Positions 26,501 to 39,790 of a DNA stretch of 64,000 bases are shown in pieces. Within the stretch, counting starts at the first letter, position 1. The number at the start of each line of letters is the position of its first letter. The notes under the pieces were generated by a model. That model did not search any database, was not told where the DNA came from, and was given only the letters and a program-made list of their open reading frames with translations. This stretch comes from Strix aluco (lineage: Eukaryota; Chordata; Aves; Strigiformes; Strigidae), in the NCBI RefSeq assembly GCF_031877795.1, contig NC_133946.1, positions 9,771,144 through 9,835,143 on the forward strand, read 5' to 3'. Made by a program: the position numbers and the translations under genes.

Positions 26501-28757
26501 TGATAAGGAAATAAATATGTTCCTTTTCCATTATAGGTAAATTACCATGAAGTCATTTGTTGCAAGTTTCTTGCTATTAAAAAGAAGAGAAAAAAAGTCT
26601 TCCCTAATTTCCTCTCCTTACCTTGTTCATGTTGAAGAAAATAATTCTTCTATAAATTAGTATACAAGCAAAAATTATTATTATATAGCAAACATTAAAC
26701 AATAAATCATCTAATTTTCCTGTATTGAAAGTTAGATTGTCTTTTTTCTTTTGATAAATTTGTGATTTGTAATATGCATGCTCCTATTTCAATAGTTAAT
26801 TCATTTCCTCCTCAGGTTACATGCATAATGACACAGTTATACAGTAGTTTATTTTAAGAATTTGGCTGTACTTGGCCTGTCGTGAGCATTATACATAATC
26901 ATGACCTTCCAGATCACACCTTCCATGGGTACCTCTACAGTTACCACATTGGTTGGTTATACCACTCCACTGGCACTCATTTACCAGAGACAACAAGCAA
27001 CAGAACTGGCTTCATGATGTGTGTAAACTGGCCCAAATATTTTTACAGATTAGTATCAAAGACGTCTTGCTTAATCTGCTCTGAAGCCCTGAAGCAAGGC
27101 TGTGTTTTAGTCCAGAGCTGAGGTACAGGTGGTGTCCCTCCTCCTCCTCCCTAGAGCTGTGCTCGCTCGCTGGCGCACGTCAGAGCGGCCGCACCACCGC
27201 ACAGCCGTCCCTCCGCATCACCACAGCTTCTTCCAGCTACTAATGTTGTTTTTAAAGAAAGAATCTCCTCATTTTTATTCTTGGATGTGAACAGACTTTG
27301 TACTTGTGCACCTCTGCTTCACATTGAGCCCTTGTTCACTGAAAGCCTTTAATCAATCAGCTTTACTGTTTGAACTAATTCAAATAAGTGAGAATAATAA
27401 AATAGAACACAACAAAGAAAAACTGGAATTCAAATATAATACCTCTAGCTTTTTCTGAACGTACCCCAACTCTTGTGACCAGCTATGCTGTTTTATAGAA
27501 TTTGTTATTTTGTACACACATCTATTTTTTAATATAAGTAATTCCAGTCTCTTAACTTTTTCTCTTGTGTGAAGTCTGTCCATGCTTTCTGTAATTGCCA
27601 TCTATATCTGGATACTTGCTACTTTTACTTTTCTTTTTTTTTGTTTAAATTGGAGAAATGGAGAATAAAGAAATGAAGACACACTATTGTGTTCAGTAGA
27701 CTGTACGTTAACAGTCCTTTTCTTATAGATTGGATGGACTGGTGTCCTCTTCTGCATCTCTTCTTCCATTCCTGTTTGGCTTTGTGGACAACAGATCCAT
27801 TACCCACTGGCAAATGTAGTACAGATAAGGTAAGACTTAGCACTGTTCCTTACCATATCTAGGTAGTAATAAAACTGAAAATCAGAAGTCATCCATACAC
27901 TTTCAGAAATAATCAGAGAAGTAGATCATTTACCACACTCTTTGCTAAGGATAAAGCTGGGTAAGTGCAGACAACCTAAGAAGATTCAGATGTGGGTGTC
28001 AGTCACAAATGCTAGGAGAAAGCAAGTGTTACCTTGTTCAAATGTATGTGCCATTTGCATCGATTTTATCTCTGTATAAAAATAGGTATCATTTTAAAAA
28101 ATATATATTCCTCTCAGAGGAATTTAGCATCTCTAACAAGAACTATTCCACAATGAAGCATCTTACACAAAATATAAACTATGATATCAGAGTGAAAAAG
28201 CCCACCCTTATTCACGTGCAAAACTGAAGAAGGCAAGGATAACAAACTTTCTTTTTACTATCTAGCCAGTATAGAATTACCTTTGATAGGCTCATTTGTA
28301 GAATACCAGGCAATTGAATCTTCATGGCCTGTTAAGGCCAGGATCCTGGAGGCAGAGAGGGAAAGTGGGTTCAGTCTGAGAAAGCTCCCGTCCTCCAGCT
28401 AGGTAGATCCAGGTAGATCCCCACACAATTTCAGCAAAGCCAGGAAGGGTCCTTCAGTCGTGGCTTGAGTCATCATCCCAGCCCGCATGATGTGACGCTT
28501 GTCACGTCACCCCGTAGTAACAGAAGGTCCTCTCCTCTCCCCATCCGAGAAATGCTCAGACAGGCAGTATCAGGGGACATGCTGTTTGGGATGATAACAT
28601 ATGTCGCCCTAAAACAATATCAGTGGCCAAACGCTTAAACTGCTGTATGAGTATTTACTACCCATACCTGTATATAGACATTACAGATTGCCCAAACTTG
28701 ATTTCTTTTCAGAGAGGAGAGAAATCTTTCATACAGACCTCACAGGAACAACTGAAC
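23501..28757. other. Non-coding, no recognisable gene
   Basis: AT-rich DNA to the right of the CpG island. It contains the minus-strand exon candidate at 24105-24190, a short CAAG/CAAA simple repeat near 24465-24500, and a GC-richer patch at 27120-27240. Two CRE-like half-site groups lie at about 27176 and 28492-28510. No exon of known protein was seen on either strand. Confidence 0.5.
24105..24190 (-). other. Candidate short exon upstream of the CpG island
   Basis: An 86-bp minus-strand segment has a very good donor (CCAAAG|GTGAGT, edge 24105) and a good pyrimidine-rich acceptor (attctccttttcaag before 24190). One frame is open throughout, but 28 open codons are common by chance and the peptide is unfamiliar. 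If real, it could be an alternative upstream exon of the leftward transcript suggested by the CpG-island donors. Confidence 0.2.
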
Positions 28758-28970
28758 TCACAGAATCATAGAATGGTTTGGGTTGGAAGGGACCTTCAGA
28801 GGTCATCTAGTCCAACCCCCCTTCAACTCGATCAGGTTGCTCAAAGCCCCATCCAACCTGGTCTTGAATGTTTCCAGGGATGGGGCATCTACCACCTCTC
28901 TGGGCAACCTGTGCCAGTGCTTCACCACCCCTGTTGTAAAACATTTCTTCCTTGTCAATAGTCAATTTAT
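28758..28970 (-). mobile_element. CR1 LINE 3' fragment (minus)
   Basis: The plus strand shows the typical antisense CR1 3' end: CAGAATCATAGAATGGTTTG, then GGTTGGAAGGGACCTTCAGA, GGTCATCTAGTCCAACCCCC and CTCTGGGCAACCTGTGCCAG. It stops near CATTTCTTCCTTG. Divergence is modest, so this is a relatively young bird-type copy. Confidence 0.93.
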
Positions 28971-31900
28971 CACAGTAGTTCTCACAGGCAAAACTCCTAC
29001 TCCAGATTAGACTGCAGGGAACCGAGAAAAACAGTGAAACACATACTGGAGGTTATTCCCATTTCCATGCGTTAGCATGTCCATCTTTAAGAATTAACAT
29101 AAGAGACATCCAAGGTTAATTATGTTGGCATCCATAATCACTTCACCCTTACACCAAGCCAAACTGTAGGATATTTGATATTCAAAGGAGTTTGAATTGC
29201 CAGATCCATTTTAAATCGGAGATATCCATGCACAAAGTGAGCTTAGAAAAAAAGCTGGCAAGAACTGTTTGGGGCCTGTGGTCCAAAATTCAGACTGGCA
29301 TTACAGCTCCCAAGACCAGACCCACAACACAGGCTTAAAAGAATGCAAATTGTATATTCTGGCTAATCTCACTGTTGCCTCAGCATATGTGGAAAACCCT
29401 AAATATATGTTTAAACTTGATTTTGGAAGACGTGCTCAGTATTTTGCATGTGCTTTTCTGGGTAGGAATGGACAAATACTTTTTAAGTACTTTAGTGAAG
29501 AAAAGATCAGATCAGGACGTTTCATGCACATATATTTCAGTTTGGATATGTACTAATAGTTAAGCAGTCATTACAGCAGTTTCAGAAGATACCAAGGAAA
29601 GAATTAAAGAGAAAAGTGAAGTATCATGTTTTTAATGCTTTTAGAGTGATTTCAAGCACCTTCAAATTACAAACATTTGTATCAACTGCACTCCTGTTCT
29701 CTCATCAAGCCAGAGCTAATCAGCTGTAGGCTGTCCTGCTGCTAACTCAGGCAACAAACCACTCATGACTTTAGCAGATGTTCTCCTTTTCATGCCAATA
29801 GGAATATTTACTAACATTTTTTCATGTTATGGTTTTCTGTCTCAAAACTTACTCCTCAGAATCAGGAACATGCCACATTTAGCCACTTAGAGCCATAAAT
29901 ATCCATTTACTAAGGTTGGTGCTTTCTTGAAAGTTACGCAACAAGATTTTTACAGAGTTTAATTATTCAAACTAGGGATTACATAGACCCCATGTCATTA
30001 AACATAAGAGTTTATTGAAGTTTGTTGTTAAAAGATGGAGTTTGTCAAAACTGGGAAGGCTTTCTGCTGTCAAGCTAAATGTGCACTCTATCTTTATCCA
30101 GCTTGTCTCAGACAAATGAGGTGGTTGCCCAACAAGGGGAAGAGATGCTCACTGGTAAAGCAGTATTTTATTATGCAGGTATATAATCTCCAATTCTTAA
30201 ACAAAGCAAAGCACTACTCTCTTTTATTCAGCATTCACTAACCAGCACCTCAGGAAGAACTAAGCAACCTTTTATAAAGAAAAGCAGATAAATTATTTTC
30301 TTTAGGTTAACATATAAATGTCTTTGCCAATCACTGACTACTTGTTTTTATTTACACAGAATTTTCAAGGTTCATAAATACCTTCAATGTATTCCCATGA
30401 ACGTTCATTTTCCATGTGGATCTGTTAAGGTAAAAATAGAGATAAAGAAACTTTCCCAAAGGCATGAGTTAGTCACAGTGGATGGAGAATTCATTAATCC
30501 TGCTTCTTGCTAAATCCAAATTATATTCCCTTTTATATTAGTCTGAAGTTTCTGAACTGTAGTTAATGCTACCAGCTGTTAGGTAAGCTTAGATTTTATT
30601 GCTTCTCAGCCGCTTGCAAACTGCAAAATTAATTTTAAAAACTGAAATATATGTGAATACAGTCTGATGGCTGCCACGTTACAGAGACCCAGGGAAAACG
30701 GAAAGGAGAGGAAACATGCATATTTTTTTCCTCTCGATTTTTTTTTCTTGCTTTGCTGGCTCCTTTGAATTGACAACACAGAGCACAGTAGCTGGTAGCA
30801 ATTCACTGAGCAAGAGTGCTGTCTGCTGATTACAAGAGTTAGTAGTTCAAATGAACCTGGTTTACTTCTCATTGCAATGGTGGAGGAATTTGCATTGTGG
30901 TTTCAGATGAGGAGGCAGGTAAACTCAAATTTAAATAGACATATATTAAAATAAGCTAATTGGATCTTTATGGCTAATCTATCTTATTTGTTGTTAGGAA
31001 AGACTGGATGCATGTACATAACCATTACAGGACAGCAGTTTCCTAAAATTTGCTAACTTGGCCACTTTGATTAGCTGACTGTGTCCTGAGTGAATCATTA
31101 GTACAGTTAACCTATGAGAAGCTGAGAAAATACACAAGAGCTGTATTTTGAGACAGCTCTGGATCATTACAACACACAAGCACAGAGTCCTAATGAACAA
31201 ATACAGTATAGGCAAATCTTAAAGTCTTTAAAAAAAATTATTTCCCTTAAATGCATATTCTGGTAAGATTATCCAATAATGTGGCAATATTAACAAGAAA
31301 TCATTTTTCTTGCAAACAAAAAAAATACAATAAATACAAAATAAAAACATAGCCATCCTGTGTAACAGATTTACAAACACCTTGTGACATAGAAAGATTA
31401 TAATCACTTTGACATGACCATTTTTGTTTCTTTTTTCACTGGATGGTAATTCTAGCAAGGGGAGTTCATACATGTGAATTGCAAAACCCAAATCAGCTCT
31501 TCATTTCCTGTGATATACTCTTCAGGTTTACATACTGTTTCACTCTTAAATGCAAAACACTGATGCATTCAACAGTTGGGGATAAAAAAAACTCCACCCA
31601 TAGTCTAACGTCTCTCAGAAGGCAAACAAGGCAATCATTTCCAAGCAGTGTCGTTTTTAGAAACTCGGATACAGCACTGGTACATCAGGCTGTTATCCTG
31701 CTGCAAGTTTCTGTAAATTTTACTGAAATCAAGGGGATTCTCTGTATAAAGACATCGCTGGTGTTGTGACCTGATTTTCAAAGACGGTGAGCACCCAGAC
31801 CTCCCTTTGGCTTCACAAACAGCTGTAGATGTTCATCATGTCAGATACTCAAGCCATTAGCCTTTCAGCATTCTAATATTTAAGATCGTTTAGATAGATT

Positions 31901-34900
31901 TACCCAGAGGAAATTACTGTAGCTATTAATTTATGTTCATTTCCTCACACGTAGAGGGAACATATGAAAGTCAAGTCATTTTTGCTGCTGACAATAAAAG
32001 CCATACATTCAAAGATCAAGTACGTTGTGGATTTGCTGGCCCGAGCCCTTCATGCCTTGTCAGCTCTCTGTCCTCACTGGAAGACCACCAGTTAATGGAT
32101 TTAACCTTTACATCAGTGAAAAATAACAGATCAGCATGTCAAAGATAAGTTACACTAAAGTCATGTATGTCCTCTTTATCCTTCACTTATTTTTATAGTC
32201 ATTATATCTAATTTCCTTCACCATTGCTTTACTTAGTTTCACAGAAAGTACAGTTATTCAAGCAAGTAAAAGGCAGTTAAAAAGAGCAAAGTTACAGCTG
32301 TTCACAAAGTTCACTACTCTCTGAAATTCAGCTCCCACATGTGCCAACTTTAAAATGTCACTTACCATCTCCTGGAGACACCCTGACAACCTCTTTCAGC
32401 TCTTGACTCCAGCAACAGTTTAAGACAACTGAAGGTGTAATAACTTTTTTTCCAAGGTAACGTAAAAAAAGAGAACAATCACTTGGTGTCGAAATAAATC
32501 TCTGTGTATGAAAAACTGAAAAAAAAATAACTATTTCACTGCCAGTTTATGCATTTCCTGCAAATACAGTTACTTACACATAACATGAACAGTCATATAA
32601 ATACTGGCAGATAATATGGAGGTGTCAGAAGAGAATCAGAGGTCTACACTGAAAAAATCTGGGAGCGTGTGCAACAGCTACACAGTTTCAGCTTGGCTCA
32701 TGTTTCCAGGAAAACACCCAAGACAACGCAGTAGAAAAACAAAACCCGAGTTGTAGATAGTGAGAAAGTAACAGATTTAGGAATTCAAGAAGGCAAAACA
32801 ATAAACTGTTAATAACTTTCTTATCTGTGACACTTAGGCTGCTCTGACCATCTAAAATGGATTAAAATGAGAAATCTTCTGAAATACATGCAAGGCCAAC
32901 TTTGTTGATGATTTCTATAGATTTGACAGTGGAAATACTGAAGTGCAATGAAATATTTTATTTATTATTTACAAGCAAGTTTCACCTGGAAACAAGTAAA
33001 GTTCAAGTAGAAATTCTCAGGCCCTGTACAGCATGCTGCTTCTGCTCCTTCTGGTACTGTCAGCTGGGGTTCAGAGCCATGAAACGGAAACCCAGACATC
33101 ACAGGCTCCAGCATCTGTCTGTGAATGTGACAAATAATTCTCCCAGTTTAACATAAGTGGAAGGCATCGGTCATAGAGGGCAACAGCTTGATGCTGCAAC
33201 CGGCTGTAGTGTGGATTTGTATCAAGTTCAGTGACTTCTCTATGGACCCGGTGGTTTTGTTTAGTTCTCTATATAGAATATTTCACTTTTTCACTTCAAA
33301 GTAAAAGTCCATATACTGTAAAGCAGTAACAAGGATGCTAACCACACATATTTTAAAAACTGATTCCAGTATTTACTGAGGCATCCTCCCAAGGCTCTTC
33401 CTAGGACACCTTTGGCTGCAGTTTATTCTTCAGTGTGTCATATGTGAACGAATCCTTGGAGCCAGCACAAAGTTCTAGTGTTTTTGAGTATAATGATTCA
33501 TAGCAACAGTTTTGAATGCAACACTAGGTCCTAAATCCATTCACTGTTTGTAGAAAGAGCTGGATTTTGGTAAAGAGAAGGCAGAAGCCTGAAAGAAGTC
33601 ATAGTTTCCATAGGACTTGTTAAAAGTAACATTTCCAAAACAGGGAACAGATTATCTTCTGCTAGATTTCTCAGCTCTTACAGCTCTTTTCTCTTCCCCT
33701 ATCCATATTTCCCAGTCCAAGCTGTTATCTGAAACACAGCCCAGTGGGTGATCAATTCAGGCAGTCTTGTATTTCTATACACGCACGCATTGGATAGTAT
33801 ATTGGTTCCTCTAAAGTCCGTGAAAGTTTTTCCAGATTTCAGTAAAATGGTATTGTTGTTCATCTCATCAAAAATTAAAATCAAACTCATAAAGTACTTC
33901 ACCTTTGTACAGTTTTAAACAAAAATGAAATTTTTGCAAAAATGCAAAATGCCAACACTAGGTACTTGTTTTCAGGGGAAAAAAAAGCCATAGAGGCTGG
34001 AAGGACAGACAATAGTAAAACTAAGGTTACGATGGAGACTGCTATAGCTCTAATTCCATAATAGAGTGAAGTAATGGAGCTGCATAAGAATATTTACAGA
34101 AGGACAAAATATAAATGAACTTGACCTCATAATGTTTATTTTACAGTTCTAAAGAGTGATTTACTACAATAATAACTTCATTAAAAAAACAATAAACAGC
34201 TGTGTGGTCCTAACTTTCTCAAAATATTTTTAATGATGATAGGCAGACATTTGGATACATTTGGATAGTTGGATATACTTAGATATTTCTTGCATGTATA
34301 CTCTTCCAGCGTAATCCAGGATATTTTAACAACCTTGCTGATTGTTATAAAGCTTATAAAACTAAATAACAAAAAAATGCAAAGAACTTCAAAATCATGG
34401 CTCACAACCTGTTTTAGTAGACAATGTGCCTCTAGTAGTCTTGTCTGATAGAAGATAGCAAGGCAGGCTGTCAGTGATCGCATTTTCTGTACCACATTTC
34501 ATTATTGCTTGATAAAAAAGAATTAGGGATAGTTCCTGGAGTCCTGGACTCCGTCAGAGCTACCAGAAAATGCACATAAAAGGAGAGAATGTTTTGAAGA
34601 GTGATGAGTTATCAGAAGAAGAAAAAAAAAAAAAGTATTTTCCACCTATGAATTGGCCAGTGTAAAATGAACCTGAAATTACCGTAACAACAGAACACCA
34701 ATTCAGTACCACACATATTCAAAGTATCATTCAAATCCTTGAAATTAGTATATGAAAAATGGGCTTGCTATTTTTTTATGCATTTCTTTTATACTCAAGT
34801 TTTGTCACAGAAAATGATGATCACGATCAACTACTGCAAAGTCTGAGTTTTTCATAGAATTCAGCACTGACTTGCAGAAAAACATTATGCTTTAGCAGTT

Positions 34901-37900
34901 TCCCTTTGCAACGCTTCAGTTTAATATTATGGAAATGTGAAAGCTCTAAATGTTTTTGGAACACATTCATAGAGTATTTCCCTGCCTTCTCAGGATTACT
35001 CATCAATTATAGAAAATGATTCATTCATTCTACGTCTCAGCTGAAGTTAAAAAAAATAAAATACAAAAAATGCCACAAAAACCCCATGGCTTTGGAAAGG
35101 TAATTTGAAGAATTTGTCCTTTTTGACATCTATTTTAAACAAGATCTCAATTAGAACAGCCCATTACACAGCAAGACTTTTTCATTTTCACCCTCAGTCA
35201 GTCATAATGAGCCACACTGGTCTCTGTCATGGTCCTCTGTGCACACACTCCATATAATCGTGCTCACCAGTGTATTTCAGCCATATAACAGTCAAGTAAG
35301 AACATGTGCAGTCAGTAACACTTAGGAATAATGGGCTGGGTTCATCACTGAAGTCAGTGGGAGGGCGTTTGGCCCATTAATTCAGAAATATAGGAAGTTT
35401 TGTTATGGAGTAACCACTTTGCAGAACCAGACTATCTTGGCTCGTGGTCCTTCCTCCAGGCCCATACAAAGCGCTCATTAATATCAGATGGAAATCTCGA
35501 ATCAAAAAGAAAATATTCCCCTTATGAGAATGGAATAGACATCGTTACTGAAAAGCCCAGCTTAGGCGCGTTTGGCTGTGGTCTGAAAATCCCATCCCAT
35601 TTACCGCATAAGCCGCGAGCAAATTGCTGCCTCCTCCTGCATTATAATTTCCAGATGAGAAAAATTGAGATTATAATTTTAGCTCCCGTGACTAAGATGG
35701 ATGCATAGTGCTCACTGTAGTGGGGATCTTAACTTCTCTAAAATTTAGCATTTACCCAAAGCATCCCTTTATCAGCTTGATTCTTAGTTCATTTAGAACC
35801 TGCTGCAGCAATTTATCCCTATTCAGCAAAGCATTTATGCATATACCTAATAACAACTGCATTTAAGCAAATTCTTGAAGAGAAACGTGTCTGTAAATGC
35901 TCTACTCAACAGAGAAGAAATCTAAACTGTGTCTAAAATAACCAAGTGGACTGGGATCTTGCTTTTAAAGTATTTTCAGATGTTGAAAGTAAAATTATAA
36001 TAAGCACATTAAGAATTTTTTTCAGCATGCATTTTTCTAACTAGACTGGTGAAAACTATTTCTGAGTGGAAAAAGATGGCTTTTCCTTAGTTAAAAATGG
36101 TGGAAATTGTATTTTTCTTTTGATGCAAAACACCCTTCCGTCATAAAAACATTTTTCCATTATGATATTTTTAGGTCCAGATTTTTCATTTTAAATCTTT
36201 GATGGAAAATGCTAATATTAATTAGTACCTAAATGCTAATTAGTGTTTCAACTAAATTGTAACTACTAGGATGTTAGAGACAAGGTAAATGATTACAGTG
36301 TTTGTTTCAGGGATAAAGACCTCAAGTTTAGTTTAGTTTTTAATTTTCTGTAGCAGACTACTGTAACGATAGGAAATACATTCCTTCAGTCAGAAGGCTG
36401 TCTGAGGACAAACTGATTCTCACCTAATTTAGAGGGCGTTGTCATCCTCAGCTAATTTAGAGCAACGTAACATTTATAGCCTCCTATGGGAATTGATTTA
36501 CATAACATAAATCCTTTGAGTCAGTGGTGCAGCCAATTCTTTGAGGGTTTTTGTTTGCCCGTTTTACCAAATATTGCTGTTATTTTTTTTTCCCTGAGTC
36601 AGAAGGCGTCTTGCTCTTAACTAGTATACGTTTTACATGATTGCACATTCCTCCACTTCTGACTCTTCCCTAATTCAAAATGGCTATTTTTCCTATTACT
36701 TTCAAAGGCAATAAATTGACCCAAACTTCAGGGAGGACAGGAGTCAATCTGTGCTTCAGGAAACAGAGCCATGTCAGCTGGAAGAAGATTTCTAGGCACC
36801 AAAACCCTACCAGTCTTCCAGAAGTATTGGGAACTGATAAATTACCTACTGTCAAAGTATGTTTACAATTAATAGCTACATACTGAGTATTCTGAGGGGT
36901 CCATTTTGATCCAACATCTACTTACAGAAAAAACATGCATAAAGGAGAGGCAGGACGCACTATTTTGCAAATCATCCTACTATTTCTTTAAAAAAAAAAG
37001 TCAGTTCTCCCTAGCAATATTTCTAATAAAAACCAAACCAAAACACACACACAACCAACATGTTCATGGGGATTAAACTTTTTGCTTTTCTACCACTCAT
37101 ACATAATGGCAATGATACTTAACTAGCATAACTTCATTCAAAGCATTTTATACCATTTATGGGCATGTCACTGAGCATTTTCAGAACATAATTTTACGTT
37201 GCTGAAAACCCCATTGTCCTGGAAATAAGATGGAGTGATACAGTGGTGAAACACACCCAGTGGAGTTAGACCTGAGAAACTCCAGCCTTTGACTTTAGTG
37301 AATTACATCAAAAATACTGTACCCCGAGTTTCCTGCTTCATCAGGGGATATGAATAGGAAACGTACTGCATTAATATACATACCCTCCTGTTTGGCAATA
37401 TTGTTTGATTTATAACAGTTATAATCTGCTTAATGCCATTGCATAAATACATAGCTGTACTGGTAATTTTTTTCACTGAGACGTTTGCCAAAACTAAAGA
37501 ACCTCCTGCTTGGCTTCACAGGGAATGTGGTCTGAAAGCAGAAAGGAAGCATGAAAGAGGAAACCAGTGTAGTTTTACTCTGATAGTTGCTCCTGGTATA
37601 AAACATACATAAACCGCTTGCAATCTCATACAGTTTTTATTGCTCTCAAAAAAAAAAAATCATTGTTACACATATTTGCTATACTAGAATGGAAAAGAGA
37701 TGGAGCAGACTGGTTTCTTTCCCTTTAGGAATGCACTTGTTCACCTAAGAAACCCCAGCTAAGGAAGGAAATGGTCCTGACTTGGGCATGGGATCATTTT
37801 ACATCGTGCTGGTTGAGATCAATGTCTTTACTTGGCTTGTCACAAATTGCATAAGCCACGTCAGTGTTGGGCCTTCCTCAGCTTTTAACAACTTTGCTAT

Positions 37901-38239
37901 CCTCTCGTCCCTTTGAATTTCACCAGTGATCACATGCTATTTATAATAATATTCTATGTTTTTTCCTCTGTAATTCCAATAACTCAGTTAAATTTTGGGG
38001 TGCCTCAGCCCTCTGCTAGACCTGTTGTAGCAAGACAGCCAAGGGGAGTGCTGTAGAGACAGCTTCCCTTGAGTGGAGAGATGACCACAAGCCCCTTGTC
38101 TGCATCTCCCTGGTGTGTGGCGAGCTCAGGACTGGACAAACACCAGCCAGAGAGGCTGTGCACCACCCCTACTCTGCTCTCCAGGGACCAAGGAGACACG
38201 GGTGGATCAGTACAATGCAGAGCAACCTGCAGCACCTAA
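28971..38239. other. Non-coding, no recognisable gene
   Basis: Nine kilobases of AT-rich sequence with no CR1 that I could recognise and no known exon. A 34-codon frame with a secretory-signal-like start lies at 33033-33137. Two short stretches (about 35330-35385 and 37240-37330) have the look of very old interspersed repeats but could not be named. Confidence 0.5.
33033..33137 (+). other. 34-codon open frame with signal-peptide-like N-terminus (uncertain)
   Basis: ATG at 33033 opens a frame ending in TAA at 33135-33137. The predicted peptide starts MLLLLLLVLSAGVQS. This is a textbook hydrophobic signal core with small residues (A, G, S) near a possible cleavage point. A polar tail rich in Thr, Gln and Ser follows, with two cysteines at the end (VCECDK). 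A is at -3 of the start codon. No homologue is recognised, no splice evidence is clear, and frames this short are common by chance. It could be a micropeptide, a first exon, or nothing. Confidence 0.15.
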
Positions 38240-38277
38240 ATTTTATAAATATAATTTTATAAATGCATTTTATAAAT
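38240..38277. repeat. Short AT tandem repeat
   Basis: ATTTTATAAAT occurs three times at 38240-38250, 38254-38264 and 38267-38277, with 14- and 13-bp periods. It lies about 100 bp upstream of a CR1 copy. Confidence 0.75.
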
Positions 38278-38377
38278 TGCCCTCTAAATCACTGGTGCTC
38301 TGAGGTCATTCTGTCTGCATAATATTTGGGTGCCACCTTATTTGCTGATGGGATAGGGAAAATGGGACTTGATACAC

Positions 38378-38822
38378 CAACGAAGCTGGTGCAGGGTCTG
38401 GAGCACAGGTCTTATGAGAAGCGGCTGAGGGAACTGGGGGGGTTTAGTCTGGAGAAGAGGAGGCTGAGGGGAGACCTCATCGCCCTCTACAACTCCCTGA
38501 AAGGAGGGTGCAGAGAGGGGGGATGAGTCTCTTGAACCAAGGAACAAGTGACAGGACAAGAGGGAATGGCCTCAAGCTGCGCCCAGGCAGGGTCAGACTG
38601 GCTCTTAGGAAGTATTTCTTTGCAGAAGGGGTTGTTGGGCGTTGGAATGGGCTGCCCAGGGCAGGGGTGGAGTCCCCATCCCTGGAGGGGTTGAAGAGTG
38701 GGGTTGACCCAGCGCTGAGGGATCTGGTGGAGTTGAGAACAGTCAGTGTGAGGTTCATGGTTGGACTGGATGATCTTCAAGGTCTTTTCCAACTGAGATG
38801 ATTCTGGGATTCTGTGATTTTC
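38378..38822 (+). mobile_element. CR1 LINE 3' fragment (plus)
   Basis: It begins in the CR1 block ACGAAGCTGGTGCAGGGTCT and passes through the CTGGAGAAGAGGAGGCTGAG and TACAACTCCCTGAAAGGAGG blocks and GGGCTGCCCAGGGCAGG. It ends with TTGGACTGGATGATCTTCAA and a GATTCTGGGATTCTGTGATT tail. About 445 bp, 5'-truncated, modestly diverged. Frames across it are relics of the element. Confidence 0.94.
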
Positions 38823-39577
38823 CCAGCACTCACTGGTACGAATGCAGGAGGCAGAGAGATATGTGGTCACTAGCAAATTGTGCTGATGTACAAGTTGTTC
38901 TCTGCCAATGCAAAGGTAAATCGGTTCCCAAAGAGATCTGGGGGAATAGCAGAAAACCTACAAGGCCTCCTCCTCCTGCTAAAGGCGGCTATTAAGGGAA
39001 GGAAAACAAGCACCTGCCTGAAGAAAGGATGGGAAATTCAGATGGCACTGGTGTGAATTAATCCAAGCGTGACTAATGAAACGACAGGTGATTCCCAGTG
39101 CCATTTCGCCTTTTGAGTCCACACATTTCTCTTTATCAGCTCATCCAAGCTGAAACTGCAGCCTTGTCCCTAACTGGGAAGCAACAGGGATGTCTCCCTG
39201 TCTCCCTCATCGGGTTTTCCCTCCCTCAGCACGAAACCTGACGTAGTGGTAGGAAGATATGTATTACAAGGAGCAGCCTGATAGCTGGGAAAAACAAAAT
39301 GAAGCCCCAAAACAGCTACTGAAATAAAAAAGTTGCCGTGAATCCTCAATATTAAAGAAAATAAAAAAAAAAGGAGTATCTCCCACCTCTGCAAAGCCAG
39401 CACTAGACACATGTACATAGACATATAGAGGCCAAGCTTCATTTTTTATGGCTTTTCTTACCTTGCCTTGAGAGTTTTAAAGTGGGCAGAAATTCTCTGC
39501 CAGATTCTCTGTAGGGCACTGATCTGACTTCTGTTTTTCCCTTTCACCGAGGCATCCATCAGCTATCTTCTTGCCTG
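38823..39577. other. Non-coding spacer between two CR1 copies
   Basis: No coding or repeat signal was recognised. Confidence 0.55.
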
Positions 39578-39790
39578 ACGTTATGAATTTCTTCACCAAA
39601 AAGGTTGTTGGGCATCGGAACAGGCTGCCCAGGGAAGTAAATAGTTGGATCACCATCCCTGGAGGTATTTACAAGACGTGTAGATGTGGCACTTAGGGAC
39701 ATGGTTTGGTGGTGGACTCAGCAGTGTTAGGTTTACAGTTGGACTCGATGATCTTAAGGGTCTTTTCCAACCTAAATGATTCTATGAATT
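39578..39790 (+). mobile_element. CR1 LINE 3' fragment (plus)
   Basis: The blocks GAATTTCTTCACC, GGTTGTTGGGCATCGGAACA, GGCTGCCCAGGGAAG, CACTTAGGGACATGGTTTGG and TTGGACTCGATGATCTTAAG follow the 3' end of a bird CR1 subfamily. It ends in CCTAAATGATTCTATGAATT. This subfamily differs from the copy at 38378-38822 in its last ~120 bp. Confidence 0.93.

Noticed and set aside
31933..32148. Plus-strand frame containing CGFAG, reminiscent of the actin N-terminal GFAGDDAP
   Set aside because: Only four residues match. The following residues are unlike actin, and the actin gene is on the other strand 30 kb away.
33102..33134. CECDK resembling a phospholipase A2 motif
   Set aside because: Five residues only, with no other PLA2 features nearby.
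37153..37162. Perfect CArG box CCATTTATGG
   Set aside because: About four such matches are expected by chance in 64 kb, and it is 25 kb from the actin exons.
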